Shown piece after piece: positions 50,550 to 60,800 of a stretch of 64,000 bases of DNA (its first letter is position 1; every line of letters begins with the position of its first letter). The notes under the pieces are model-generated. The model ran no database searches. It saw only the letters and a program-made list of their open reading frames with translations, and was not told the DNA's origin. The DNA is taken from assembly GCA_910575505.1 (NCBI GenBank), contig CAJTFK010000004.1, positions 166,854 to 230,853 on the forward strand, in the 5' to 3' direction. A program made the position numbers and the translations under genes. Source of the stretch: Oscillospiraceae bacterium (GTDB lineage Bacteria; Bacillota; Clostridia; Oscillospirales; Oscillospiraceae).

Positions 50550-51444
50550 CCTGTTCACCACGGAGCAGGAGCGTCAGGACGCGAAACTGGAAAAGGTGCA
50601 GAATATCCCGCTGTCCGAGCTGTACCCGTTCCCCGACCATCCGTTTTCCGTAAGGGATGATGATTCTATGAAGGAAACCGTGGAGAGCGTCAAGGAATAC
50701 GGCGTTCTCATGCCCGCCATCGCCCGCCCCCGCGAGGGTGGCGGCTATGAGTTGGTGGCCGGACACCGGCGCAAACACGCCTGTGAACTGGCAGGGCTGG
50801 ACACCATGCCTGTAATCGTCCGGGATTTGGACCGGGACACCGCTATTATTTTCATGGTGGACAGTAACCTCCAGCGGGAAAATATTCTTCCTAGCGAGAG
50901 GGCTAAAGCCTATAAGATGAAACTGGATGCTATCAAGCGGAGGGCCGGACGGCCCACAGTAGAGCATGGAGAAAATTCGCCGAAAATTTCGGCGAATTTC
51001 CGTAGCGATGATGAGATTGGTGCGGAGATGGGTGTAAGCGGCGATACTGTCCGCAATTACATCGCACTCACACAACTGGTCCCGGAACTTCAGCAGATGG
51101 TGGACGATAGGAAAATCGCCATGACCCCCGCCTATCAAATCGCGGCTCTTAAACCAGATGAACAGGCGCTTCTGGTGGAGACGATCAACAGTGAACAGGC
51201 TACTCCATCGCTGTCCCAGGCCCAGCGGATGAAAAAACTCAGTCAGTCCGGGAAACTGGATGAGGACACCATGCTGGGCATCATGTCGGAGGAAAAGAAG
51301 CCGGAGGTCGATAAGATTGTTCTGACTTCCGACACACTCCACAAATATTTCCCCCGCTCCTACACGCCCAAGCAAATGCAGGACACTATCATCAAACTGC
51401 TGGAACAGTGGATGAAGAAACGCCAGCGCAGCCAGGAGCGGTAA
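50506..51444 (+). CDS. ParB-family partition protein
   Basis: 312 residues. TTG start 9 bases after GGAGG. ParB N-terminal domain with YPFPDHPFSVRDD, GVLMPAIARPREGGGYELVAGHRRKHAC (CTPase/GHRR motif) and VDSNLQRENILPSERAKAYKMK; the central helix-turn-helix is at DEIGAEMGVSGDTVRNYIALTQL. The C-terminus ends in a basic helix (LEQWMKKRQRSQER). DNA-centromere binding for the element. Confidence 0.95.
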   Translation: MKSSARKVELASASDLFTTEQERQDAKLEKVQNIPLSELYPFPDHPFSVRDDDSMKETVESVKEYGVLMPAIARPREGGGYELVAGHRRKHACELAGLDTMPVIVRDLDRDTAIIFMVDSNLQRENILPSERAKAYKMKLDAIKRRAGRPTVEHGENSPKISANFRSDDEIGAEMGVSGDTVRNYIALTQLVPELQQMVDDRKIAMTPAYQIAALKPDEQALLVETINSEQATPSLSQAQRMKKLSQSGKLDEDTMLGIMSEEKKPEVDKIVLTSDTLHKYFPRSYTPKQMQDTIIKLLEQWMKKRQRSQER

Positions 51445-51526
51445 TTGAATATCGGACAAGCAGGCCGGACAGGGATTTTTCTTTTCTCTGACCGGCTTTT
51501 TGCTGTCCGGGAAAGGAGACCTATCG

Positions 51527-52138
51527 TTGTATATCAACACATTCCAGTATAAGCCGGAACACGTCGATTGCAGGCTGTGTACCGAATACGCCGGGAAAAA
51601 GAAGGGCTGTACCGCTAAAACCTGTCCCTGGCTGGCGGAGCGGATCGAGGCTGGGGTTGTGGGCTACAAAGAGGCCGTCATGGAGACGTTTCCCCGGAAC
51701 GTCCACACGGACGCCCGCCTGCATACGGCTATCCGCCGGTTCTCCGGCTCCCTGTTCCTCACCGCCGCCCACTACCAGCGCATGGAGCGTATGAAGGTCC
51801 GGCAGGGCTACCGCCGACGCCGGGACACCCCGGCCTACTATGCGGCTATGTATCTGCTCACCGCCAATGAGGACATCTGCACCCGCGCCGCAAATTGCTT
51901 TTGCAGATATGGCATTGAGTTCGACTACGCCACCACGCAGGACATCTCGCCCCACAACTATACCCTGCTGTCGGCGGCGAAAGACATTTACTCGGACGGT
52001 TCCAGCGTGGCGCTGAATGACCTCGCCATTTCGGAGGTGGTGGACACGCTGGCGTTCAGCCTGATTGTCAACGCCCTGCTCATCGCCCGGTATGGCTGCT
52101 CTGTACTGGAAATCAGTGAGAAGGAGGGCAAGGAGTGA
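51527..52138 (+). CDS. conserved conjugative-element protein with Cys-rich N-terminus
   Basis: 203 residues from TTG 51527, 8 bases after AAAGGAGA. N-terminal cysteines CRLCTEYAGKKKGCTAKTCPW may bind metal; the rest is helical (AHYQRMERMKVRQGYRRRRDTPAYYAAMYLLTANEDICTRAANCFCRYG). I recall such proteins after parB in Tn1549-like elements of Clostridia but cannot name a function. Overlaps the next gene by GTGA. Confidence 0.7.
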   Translation: MYINTFQYKPEHVDCRLCTEYAGKKKGCTAKTCPWLAERIEAGVVGYKEAVMETFPRNVHTDARLHTAIRRFSGSLFLTAAHYQRMERMKVRQGYRRRRDTPAYYAAMYLLTANEDICTRAANCFCRYGIEFDYATTQDISPHNYTLLSAAKDIYSDGSSVALNDLAISEVVDTLAFSLIVNALLIARYGCSVLEISEKEGKE

Positions 52139-52404
52139 AAGCGGTCCATCTGCCCATCACGGGCCATGATCTGCTGGCTGTGGAGCGGTTTCGGGACGAT
52201 ACCCGCCATATGGCCGAGTTTCTGGTGCTGGAGGACTGCCCCCAGGGGCAGGAGGGCCAGTACATCCGGCGGTTTCTGACCGAGGACGGCTATGCCCAGG
52301 TTCTGGACGCCCAGCGGCAGGGCCGTGTCCGCGTCTACAAACACGCCAACATCATCGAGGGACACATCATCCCCGACAAGCCTAAAAAGCGGCGGGGCAA
52401 GTAA
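52135..52404 (+). CDS. small conjugative-element protein, unknown
   Basis: 89 residues, GTG start after AAGGAGGGCAAGGA. Compact alpha/beta, with a basic C-terminus (PDKPKKRRGK). Conserved in its position between the parB-linked genes as far as I know; function unknown. Confidence 0.65.
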   Translation: MKAVHLPITGHDLLAVERFRDDTRHMAEFLVLEDCPQGQEGQYIRRFLTEDGYAQVLDAQRQGRVRVYKHANIIEGHIIPDKPKKRRGK

Positions 52405-52422
52405 CATAAAGGAGGGATTTTT

Positions 52423-52929
52423 ATGTATTCTGTGGATTCTTTGGAGTATGCCGTCCGGCATCTGTTCCAGGACGGCATCGGGGAGCATGGGTACAGCGAG
52501 ACAGAAGTGGAGACGCTGCTCCACGGCATTGACTTCGAGGCCCTGCTGCAAGCGGTCCGGCACAACGCCCAGACCGTCCACGCCTACACCACTGAAGGCA
52601 AAGCGCCTATGTCCTTCAACTACCGGGGCAGGGACCTGTTTGGCCAGCGGGCTACCCGGCTGTACGAGGACAACGACCAGAACTGCGCCTCCATCGTGCT
52701 GACGGACCGCACCTATGAGCTGTGGCTGCTGGAGGACATGGACCTTGTTGCCGTGGCCTGCGTGTCCCTGGATTGCGGGGACGGCGAGTACGTCACCGAG
52801 TACCGGGAGATCAAGGAGGGGGACCCCTGGGACAGCCCCATGTACCTGGACCTGGATGAGCTGGTCGATGAGATCAACGCAATGTGCGCCGCCTACTATG
52901 AGAGCGACATCCCTCTCTATGAGCTGTAA
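52423..52929 (+). CDS. acidic conjugative-element protein, unknown
   Basis: 168 residues, strongly acidic, no membrane segment. ATG preceded by AAAGGAGGGATTTTT. Ends YYESDIPLYEL. Could be an antirestriction or regulatory protein by charge alone; not recognised. Confidence 0.7.
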   Translation: MYSVDSLEYAVRHLFQDGIGEHGYSETEVETLLHGIDFEALLQAVRHNAQTVHAYTTEGKAPMSFNYRGRDLFGQRATRLYEDNDQNCASIVLTDRTYELWLLEDMDLVAVACVSLDCGDGEYVTEYREIKEGDPWDSPMYLDLDELVDEINAMCAAYYESDIPLYEL

Positions 52930-52966
52930 CAGACGGGAAAGGAGATAAAAAGGCAGTTTTCCCGTC

Positions 52967-53752
52967 ATGGGAATCACAAAAAGCAACGAAATCTATTCGG
53001 CAGTCTCGCTCTCAGGTGGAAAAGACAGCTCGTGTCTTTTGATTCTGATGATCGAAAAGGGTCTGCCTATCAACTGCGTACTCTATGCGGACACTGGCAT
53101 GGAGTTCCCGGAGATGGAGGCCCATATCGCCAAGCTGGATGATTTTCTTTTTCGGGAGCGAGGATTGCACATTACCACCCTGCGGCATCCCCACGGTTTT
53201 GAATGGCTCATGTTCGATGTTCCCCAGCAACAGAAGCGGGCCATAGAGCGCCGTATTGCTATGGGTCAGCCTCCGACTGGCTATGGTTGGCCTGGGATGC
53301 GGGTGCGCTGGTGTACCGGCCAGCTTAAAACCCATCTGATTACCAAGGAGACCAACCGGCTGAAAAAAGAGAAGAACGCCCTGCACCATATCGGCATCGC
53401 CGCCGATGAAGCCCACCGCTGCAAAGACGATCCTCATAACCGCTATCCATTGGTGGAATGGGGAATCACCGAGGCCCAGGCGCTGCAAATCTGCTATGAC
53501 CGGGGCTACGATTGGGGCGGGCTGTATGAGATATACCGCCGCGCCTCCTGCTGGTGCTGCCCCCTGCAACGCATTGATGAGCTGCGAAAACTCCGCCACC
53601 ACCACCCGGAGCTATGGGCGCGGCTGCTCGACATGGACAACCGGGCGCGGGCCATGTTCGGCCCCGGTCCCCTGGGACAGTTCAAGCAGAATTGGAGCGT
53701 GGAACGGCTGGAGGCCCGCTTTGCCCGCGAGGACGGGTCAACCACCGCATAA
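52967..53752 (+). CDS. PAPS-reductase/ATP-pyrophosphatase-family protein
   Basis: 261 residues. SGGKDSS at 16-22 is the PP-loop that binds ATP; YADTGMEFPEMEAHI follows as in PAPS reductases and DndC-like proteins. RWCTGQLKT and the later pair CWCC (near 204) may hold an iron-sulphur cluster or zinc. On conjugative elements these proteins recur without sulphate-assimilation genes and may modify nucleic acids; this is inference. Ribosome site GGAAAGGAGAT 20 bases upstream. Confidence 0.85.
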   Translation: MGITKSNEIYSAVSLSGGKDSSCLLILMIEKGLPINCVLYADTGMEFPEMEAHIAKLDDFLFRERGLHITTLRHPHGFEWLMFDVPQQQKRAIERRIAMGQPPTGYGWPGMRVRWCTGQLKTHLITKETNRLKKEKNALHHIGIAADEAHRCKDDPHNRYPLVEWGITEAQALQICYDRGYDWGGLYEIYRRASCWCCPLQRIDELRKLRHHHPELWARLLDMDNRARAMFGPGPLGQFKQNWSVERLEARFAREDGSTTA

Positions 53753-53781
53753 CACAAAATTTTAACAGGAAGTGAGTTGAA

Positions 53782-54783
53782 ATGGCTGTCTATCGTGTAG
53801 AACGGACGCGAGATTACACCGTCATGTCAAATTATCATCTGAAAGATACATCCCTGTCGCTGAAAGCCAAGGGGCTGCTGTCCATGTTTCTCTCTTTCCC
53901 GGAGGACTGGAATTACAGCACACGGGGGCTTGCCGCCATCTGCAAGGAGGGTGTGGACGCTATCGGCAGTACCATCAAGGAGCTGGAAAAGGCGGGCTAC
54001 ATCATCCGCCGCCAGCTTCGCGGGGCCAACGGGCGTATTACGGACACCGAGTACATCATCTACGAAAAGCCCCAGCCGCCGGAGCCGCCCGCGCCGGATG
54101 CGGACGAGCCGGATATGCCCCCGCCAGATACGGCATCACCACATACGGAAAACCCGGATGTGGCTGGCCCGGATATGGCCGCGCCGCATACGGAGAACCC
54201 CGCCCAATTAAATATAAATCAATTCAAAACTCAAAAATCAAATACTCAGCGATCAAATACTCATTCATTCCCTCCCCCTGCCTCGTCGTCGCAAAGTCCG
54301 CTCAGCTCCGTTTCCGCCTGCGGCGAAAACTGCGCTCGCTCCCTTGCGCCTCCTCTCCCAACCGCAACCGCTGACGCTGGGTTGCGGTCGGGGACCCGCC
54401 CTGCGCAGCCGGTGGAAGGAATGAAAGAAATTTTTGAGAAGCGGGATGAAATTCGGGATCAGATCGAGTATGACCTGATCGTTACTCCCTCCAACCGGGA
54501 GCAGCTCAACGAGTTTGTGGAGATTATGCTGGAGGTTGCGCTCAGCCGCACCCCCACCATGAAGATCGGGCGGGACGCGGAATATCCTACGGCCTTCGTC
54601 CGGCAGCGGTTCGAGCAGATCACCTCCGCCCACATCGAGAAGGTGCTGGACGGCATCCAGGAAAACACCACCCGCGTTTGGAACACCAGGGCTTATCTTT
54701 TGGCGGCGCTGTTCAACGCGCCCTCCACGATGGACAACCACTACACCATGTTAGTCAACCACGACCTCAACAGCGGCAATTAG
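53782..54783 (+). CDS. replication-initiator-like protein with helix-turn-helix and DUF6017-type C-terminus
   Basis: 333 residues. N-terminal winged helix (YHLKDTSLSLKAKGLLSMFLSFPEDWNYSTRGLA, SIKELEKAGYIIRRQ), a Pro-rich low-complexity middle (about 95-215) and a C-terminal helical domain (YDLIVTPSNREQLNEFVEIMLEV..LAALFNAPSTMDNHY). This layout is standard for a protein of Tn1549-like elements presumed to act in element replication. The middle DNA is repetitive and out of phase with normal codon use. Confidence 0.82.
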   Translation: MAVYRVERTRDYTVMSNYHLKDTSLSLKAKGLLSMFLSFPEDWNYSTRGLAAICKEGVDAIGSTIKELEKAGYIIRRQLRGANGRITDTEYIIYEKPQPPEPPAPDADEPDMPPPDTASPHTENPDVAGPDMAAPHTENPAQLNINQFKTQKSNTQRSNTHSFPPPASSSQSPLSSVSACGENCARSLAPPLPTATADAGLRSGTRPAQPVEGMKEIFEKRDEIRDQIEYDLIVTPSNREQLNEFVEIMLEVALSRTPTMKIGRDAEYPTAFVRQRFEQITSAHIEKVLDGIQENTTRVWNTRAYLLAALFNAPSTMDNHYTMLVNHDLNSGN

Positions 54784-54826
54784 CCGTCTTATTTTTTACC
54801 CGGCCACCGGGAGAAAGGATCATGCC

Positions 54827-55183
54827 ATGAAACGCCCCCTTGCTTACATCACCGCCGCCTGGAGCGGCAGCGAGATTGAGAACGCTGAAACCGCCGCCCG
54901 GTACTGCCGTCAGGTGTATGACGCGGGCTATTCCCCCATCTGCCCCCTCCTGCTCACCGCCCGTTTCCTCCACGATGCCGTCCCCCAGGAGCATAAGGAC
55001 GGCCTCGACATCGCCCGCGACTATCTCCGCCGCTCCCGCGTCCTGGTGGTCTGCGGGCGGAGCATCGACGAGACAGTGAAGAACGACATCGCCACCGCCG
55101 AGCGCCTGCGGATCACCGCCACCACCCTGGACGGCATCCTCACCGTCAAAGGCCAGGGCCGAAGTAATTCCAATTCCCGCTGA
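54827..55183 (+). CDS. DUF4406/nucleoside-deoxyribosyltransferase-like protein
   Basis: 118 residues: AYITAAWSGSEIENAETAARYCRQVYDAGYSPICPLLLT looks like the strand-loop of nucleoside 2-deoxyribosyltransferases, and RSRVLVVCGRSIDETVKNDIATAE carries the possible Glu/Asp site. GGAGAAAGGATCATGCC precedes the ATG. Found on phages and conjugative elements; activity not proved. Confidence 0.75.
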   Translation: MKRPLAYITAAWSGSEIENAETAARYCRQVYDAGYSPICPLLLTARFLHDAVPQEHKDGLDIARDYLRRSRVLVVCGRSIDETVKNDIATAERLRITATTLDGILTVKGQGRSNSNSR

Positions 55184-55209
55184 TAAATCATCGAAAGGAG
55201 TTTTGAGCT

Positions 55210-56118
55210 ATGAAAAAGCGAATCCTGACGCTGCTATGTACCGCTGTTCTGGCAATCAGCATCGCCGCACCCCCGGCGCTGGCCGCTGGCGGGCCGTTCT
55301 ATCCCATCTCCGTGGAGGAATACACCTACGGCAGCTTTGACGAGCTGCGTATCAACAAAGTGTACCAGCTTTCCCTGTCCGATGACCCTTCCGGCATCCC
55401 TACGGAGGACTTTGAGCGCAACGGGCGGCGGTATTTTCTGCTGGACATGATAAGAGAGGACGAGGTGGGGGTGGACACCCAGGACTACACCGACACCATC
55501 ACCCAGGACAGCGACACCAACGACCTCTCGGCGGTCTTGAAACAGTTGGACCCCCATCGGGAGGTCACAACCGAGGACGGATATACTGGCTTGCTGGCAC
55601 TGGACTATACCGCTGTCACCGTGGAGGCAAAGGGCTACAAGACCAGCACAAAAAGCCTGTCCGCCACCCGCACCTATCCCAACCTGTCCGATGCCGACCT
55701 GTCCCTTGTCCCCAAGACCACCACGGACAACGGCAAAACCCTGACCCTGGGAGCTGTGGAGTGGAGCGGCGGCGAGAACGGCTATTACACCGCTACGGCT
55801 ACCTATACCGGCACTTCCTCCACCCGCTACGCCACCGGCTATACGGTCACGGCCAGTTATACGGGCCAAGTGGCAAAAACCGGCTGCGAAGTTGTCACCT
55901 ACACCGCCATCTTCGGTAGCGAGGAACTGGCAAAAGAGGAAAAACCGGCTGACCCTTCCGCCTCGTCCAACCAGACCGGGCCGGAGGCCCCTGACACAGA
56001 CCCCGCTGAAACGGGCGGCACGCATTGGCTTTCCCTGCTGGGCTGTGCTGGCGGTGTGGCGGCGCTGGCAGCGGCGGCGCTTTGGACCATCCAGAAAATG
56101 AAGGAAAGGAGGACTTGA
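55210..56118 (+). CDS. cell-wall-anchored surface protein with PAETG-like sorting signal
   Basis: 302 residues. Signal peptide (MKKRILTLLCTAVLAISIAAPPALA), a beta-rich ectodomain, then near residue 265 PAETGG followed by a hydrophobic segment (WLSLLGCAGGVAALAAAALW) and the basic tail KMKERRT. That is a class-typical sortase sorting signal with Ala instead of Pro at position 2. The sortase gene is next. ATG after GAAAGGAGTTTTGAGCT. Confidence 0.75.
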   Translation: MKKRILTLLCTAVLAISIAAPPALAAGGPFYPISVEEYTYGSFDELRINKVYQLSLSDDPSGIPTEDFERNGRRYFLLDMIREDEVGVDTQDYTDTITQDSDTNDLSAVLKQLDPHREVTTEDGYTGLLALDYTAVTVEAKGYKTSTKSLSATRTYPNLSDADLSLVPKTTTDNGKTLTLGAVEWSGGENGYYTATATYTGTSSTRYATGYTVTASYTGQVAKTGCEVVTYTAIFGSEELAKEEKPADPSASSNQTGPEAPDTDPAETGGTHWLSLLGCAGGVAALAAAALWTIQKMKERRT

Positions 56119-56120
56119 AC

Positions 56121-56936
56121 ATGAAACGATTGCTGCACATTTTTCTTTTGACGGCGGTTTTCGCCGCCATGCTGGTGGCCCCGGCCCATGCGCTGGAGTA
56201 CACCATTGACGAGCCGGAGGACTACCTGTTCGGTAGGCCCACCAGCGAGGACGCTCCCTATACGGCGGAGAATCCCAACGTGGACAGGAGCAAGAACACC
56301 GCCCTCATCCCGCCCGGTTTTGGGACCCCCACCAGCTATCTGCCCAACTCCGGGGAATACCTGACCCCCAATCTGGTCCCCGGCGCTCTCAGCGGCGGGT
56401 TGGTAAATCAGGTGGGCAGCGTGGGCGGCGGCAGCGTCACAGACGGCGGCTATCCCACGGTGGATGTGAGCGGCGGCGCTGGCAGTACAAGCCAGTTCAG
56501 CTACACCACCACGCAGACCACCGCTTTTACCGAGGTCACGTCTGATCTCTACTACTCCGGGGGCCACCTGGGGACACTGAAAATCCCGGCCCTGGGCGTG
56601 AACGTCAAAATCTACGAGGGAACGGACAGCGCCCAGCTTGCCAAGGGCGCGGGCCACTTCACCAACACCAGCATCTGGAACGGCAACGTCTGCCTTGCTG
56701 GGCATAATCGAGGGGTAACGAACCACTTCGGCAAAATCCACACACTGAACGCCGGAGACACCATCACCCTCACCACCCAACTCGGCACCCGGACCTATTC
56801 CGTTACCAGCGTTACCAAAGTCAGTGAGACGGACACCAGCGGCACCGCCGCCACATCTGGCAATCAGATCACGCTCTATACCTGTGTGATGAATGAGCGG
56901 GATTATCGCTGGTGCGTGGTGGCCCAGGAGGTCTAA
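56121..56936 (+). CDS. sortase-family transpeptidase
   Basis: 271 residues. Signal/anchor at the N-terminus, Gly/Ser-rich spacer, then the sortase barrel: LGTLKIPALGVNVKIYEG, catalytic His 195 in LAGHNRG, Cys 255 in TLYTC and Arg 263 in DYRW. Probably anchors the PAETG protein and perhaps pilin-like adhesins of the same element. AAAGGAGGACTTGAAC precedes the ATG, 2 bases after the previous stop. Confidence 0.9.
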   Translation: MKRLLHIFLLTAVFAAMLVAPAHALEYTIDEPEDYLFGRPTSEDAPYTAENPNVDRSKNTALIPPGFGTPTSYLPNSGEYLTPNLVPGALSGGLVNQVGSVGGGSVTDGGYPTVDVSGGAGSTSQFSYTTTQTTAFTEVTSDLYYSGGHLGTLKIPALGVNVKIYEGTDSAQLAKGAGHFTNTSIWNGNVCLAGHNRGVTNHFGKIHTLNAGDTITLTTQLGTRTYSVTSVTKVSETDTSGTAATSGNQITLYTCVMNERDYRWCVVAQEV

Positions 56937-57032
56937 GGCGGCGGTCCAGGCGGCATCCTCGACACTTTTCTTCTTCTGTGGTATCTTTTTCACAACGAAA
57001 CCACAAAACCACCACAAAGGAGATAAAGAGCT

Positions 57033-57815
57033 ATGAAGATGAAAGATTTTGGAAGCCGCCTGACCGCTGGAATCGCCTGCGCCGCGCTGGTATTTGGCCT
57101 GACCCTCCCCGCAAATGCGGCGGCTGCCGCCGAGACAATCCGAGTGGGCAGCTACAAAGGCAATTCGTTGGATGTGGGTGAGCGCAGCGGCCTCATCATC
57201 GGCCCCAGCGGAACAGAGTACACCGTTACCTCCAGCGCCCCGGACACAGTAGCGGTAGAGCAAATAGCGGGCTTTTGGGTGGCCGTTGCCAAGTCCGAGG
57301 GAACTGCGGAAATCACCGCCTCCAACCGCGCCAGAGAGAGCGGGACCTTGACGCTCACAGTCGGCACCGCCGTTGACCCTGCTGCCTCCGCCAGCACGGA
57401 CACCGAAGGCCAGCCGGAAAATCTGGACGTGCGGCAGGAATTGAATCAGCTTATCAACCAGACCCGCGTGGCAAACGGCGCGGCGGAGCTGCCGGTCAGC
57501 GAGGCCCTGATGACCGCCGCGCAAGCCTGCTCCGACCAGCATTACACTTACCACCACAATCAGGAGGAATGTGAGGCCGTGATTGCTGCTGGATATTCCC
57601 ACGGCTTCGGCTCGAACCTGACCGTGTTCACCGGCGTGGCAACTGCGGACACCGCCCAACACGCTCTGGACAACTGGATCAAATCTCCCGGCCACTTCCA
57701 GGCCATGATCGACCCCAAATGTGACAGCATCGGCGTGGGCGTGACGGAGAGCGGCGGAGTGACTTACTGCTATATGTTTGTCGGCAGGCCGGACACCATC
57801 AATCCCTACGGATAA
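57033..57815 (+). CDS. secreted CAP (SCP/PR-1-like) domain protein
   Basis: 260 residues. Signal peptide ending near ANAAAAA, a beta-rich segment (about 35-110, Big-like: SGLIIGPSGTEYTVTSSAPDTVAV), then the CAP domain: ELNQLINQTRVANGAAELPVSEALMTAAQACSDQHY, SHGFGSNLTVF, ALDNWIKSPGHFQAMIDPKCDSIGVGV. Extracellular; CAP functions vary (binding, protease-like). AAAGGAG before the ATG. Part of the surface module. Confidence 0.9.
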   Translation: MKMKDFGSRLTAGIACAALVFGLTLPANAAAAAETIRVGSYKGNSLDVGERSGLIIGPSGTEYTVTSSAPDTVAVEQIAGFWVAVAKSEGTAEITASNRARESGTLTLTVGTAVDPAASASTDTEGQPENLDVRQELNQLINQTRVANGAAELPVSEALMTAAQACSDQHYTYHHNQEECEAVIAAGYSHGFGSNLTVFTGVATADTAQHALDNWIKSPGHFQAMIDPKCDSIGVGVTESGGVTYCYMFVGRPDTINPYG

Positions 57816-57897
57816 CAAAATACGGACAGAGATAGGTCTTTCAGCCCAGGCTGGAGGGCCTTTTCTCTTGCCCGAAAAAAGCAAAGGAGAACTTTTT

Positions 57898-60800
57898 ATG
57901 AGGAAGAAAACCTATTCCGCACTCACCCGCATGACGGCTCTGCTGTTGGTGCTGGTGTGTATGCTGGGACTGCTGCCCTCCACGGCGCTGGCGGCGAACC
58001 CCAGCACCATCAAGATGGACGATTGCGCATACAGCGGAACCAAGTACGATTCCCCGGCCCTGGGCGAGTGCTATATGCACCAGATGCACTTTAACTATGA
58101 TGGCAAAAGCATAATGGGCTTCTGCGCTGAAAAGGGCAAGGGCATGGGCTGGTCGCTGAAAGGCCACACCTGGGGCAATCCCCAGCCCATTTCCGACCCC
58201 ACTGTAAAGACAATGATGGCTTACTTCTACGCCCATTCCACCGGCGTCTTTACCGATCAGGCCAAAGCCCTGGGTGTAGATGATGTGTGGAACAGCGACT
58301 ACACCTGGACCATGAACTCCTGGACGCAGGCTATCGTCTGGCGCTACAAGGCCGGTCTGCTGTCTGACCCCGTGACGGCCTGTGCCGAGGAGCTGCTTTG
58401 CGTCTACAACAATCTGGAGCATACCAACTATTCCAGCATTGACGATAAAATGGACGGCAAATCGTTCCGTGACCGGGCGCAGTATATTCTCGACCTGGGT
58501 GCGCAGGGCGTATGGGGCGAGTGCGAGGTCTATGAGTACGCCTACACCGGCCCCGGTTCCAGCTATCACCCCTCCAACGATGTGCAGGCTGTTATGGTGG
58601 GCAAGCTGGACATCACCCATGAGGAATATACCCTGACCGTCAAAAAGGTGGATTCCACCAATCCCAACAAGGGCTTGTCCGGCGCACGGTTTCTCGTTGC
58701 CTCTGAAAACGGCGCTTACTCCAAGGAGGTCGTGACGGGCGCGGACGGAACCGCTACCCTTTATCCTTTGGTTGCGGGGACCTATGCCGTGACTGAATTG
58801 GAGGCCCCGGCAGGCTACGAGATCGACAACGCGGGACCGCAGTACGTTGTTCTCCCCAGCAACGGCAGCACCACCGTAACCGTCACCTTCACCGACACCC
58901 CCGAAATCACCGGCGAGGGCAGCATCCGCAAGGTGGATGCAGATGACCCCACCAAGGGCCTTGCCGGAGCGGTCATTAAGATCACCGGCGTGGACAATGA
59001 TTTTACCGGAACCTATGTCACCGGGACAGGCGGCTACCTGACGGACGTTCCCTGGAAGGATATGCCCCTGGGCAGCTACACCGCCGAGGAGATCACGCCC
59101 CCGGAGGGCTACTCTCTCAGTCCGGATGTCAGCAAGACCAAGCAGACCTTTGTTTGGGACGGCAAGACCGATGTGGCCCTGGTGTTTGAAAATGACGCCA
59201 AGGTGAAGATAAGGCTTATTAAAAAAGACGATTCTGATAACCCTCTCCCCGGCGCTGTGTTCAACATCATCAAGGACGGGCAGATCATCGGCACAGAGGC
59301 CACCAAAGCGGACGGCAGTATCACCGTTACCGATGTGACCGAGGGAATGTACGCCTTTGTGGAGGTGTCCGCGCCTGCGCCTTATTCCTGCCTGACCGAG
59401 CCTGTGTTTGCCCATGTGGATCAGGCCACAATCAACGGCGGCGGCACTGTCACCGTAACGGCGGCGGACAAGAAGCTGCCCAGCCTGTCCATCCTCAAGC
59501 GGGACGCCCAGACCAAGGAAGTCATTCCCGGCACCGTCTTTGAGATTAAGGGCATCCACTACGGCTATCATAACGATGTGACCACCGGGCCGGACGGCAG
59601 GGCCGTTCTCTCCAATATCCCCGTGGACAGTTATGAGGTGGTCGAGAAGTCCGTCCCCGACCCCTATGTGGTGGGCGAGGAACCCATGCAGACCATCTAC
59701 CTGGGACCCGGCGAGAACCGGGAGCTGATTTTTGACAATCTGAAGCAGCCTGTTTTGAAAATCTCCAAGGTGGAACAGAGAACCAACACCCCCATCCCCG
59801 GCACGGTGTTCACTGTGGAGGGCATCGACAGCGACTACCGCCACGATGTGACCACCGAGGCGGACGGCTTCGCCACCCTGCGTGTTGCACCTGGCAGCTA
59901 CCGGGTGACGGAGAAATCTGTGCCTGACCCCTACTGTCTGCCGGAGAACGAAGCGGACCGGACCCAGACCATCAGCTTGAACGGCGGCGATGAAAAGACG
60001 CTGATTTTCAAGAACAGCAAAAAGCCCCTGCTCACCATCTCCAAGGTGGACGCGATCAGCGGCGATCCGGTCCCCGGAACGGTGCTGACTGTGGAGGGCA
60101 TTAACAGTGATTACCGGCATGATGTGACTACCGGCGCGGACGGCACGGTTTCTCTGCGAGTGGACCCCGGCACTTACCGCATCACAGAGAAATCCGTCCC
60201 CGCCCCCTACTATCTGCCGGACAAGGACGCGGACCGGGTACAGACCATTTCTCTGAATCCTGGCGATGAAAAGACCGTGGTATTCAAGAATCACAAGGCC
60301 CCGGAGCTGACCATCTTCAAGGAGGATTCTGTTGCGGGCGCTCCCATTGAGGGGGCAAAATTCCATGTCACCTATACTTCCAACGGCGAGGCGGCAGACG
60401 CTCCCGCTTCGGTGGACTTCGGTTATCTTTTTTCGGACGCCAACGGCGAAATCAAGCTGCATGAGCAGGGCAAGCGGCTGTATCCCGGCGAGTACACCAT
60501 TACCGAGGTTGCCCCGGCTCCCGGTTTTCAGATGAAGGAGCCGACCACGCAGAAGGTCATTCTCCACGGCGGCGAGAGCAAAACTGTCACATTCCAGAAT
60601 GAGCCGCTGAATGGAATTGTCGTGGAGAAGTATGACAGCGTGACCCATGAAGCCCTCCCTGGCTGCACCTTCCAGCTTCGCTACCTGGGCGGGACCTCTG
60701 GCACGGGCGGCACTGTAATCGGCCAGAAGGTGACGGGGAAAAACGGAACCGCCATCTGGACTGGCTTACAAAGCGGCACTTATATCGTGGAGGAGGTGGA

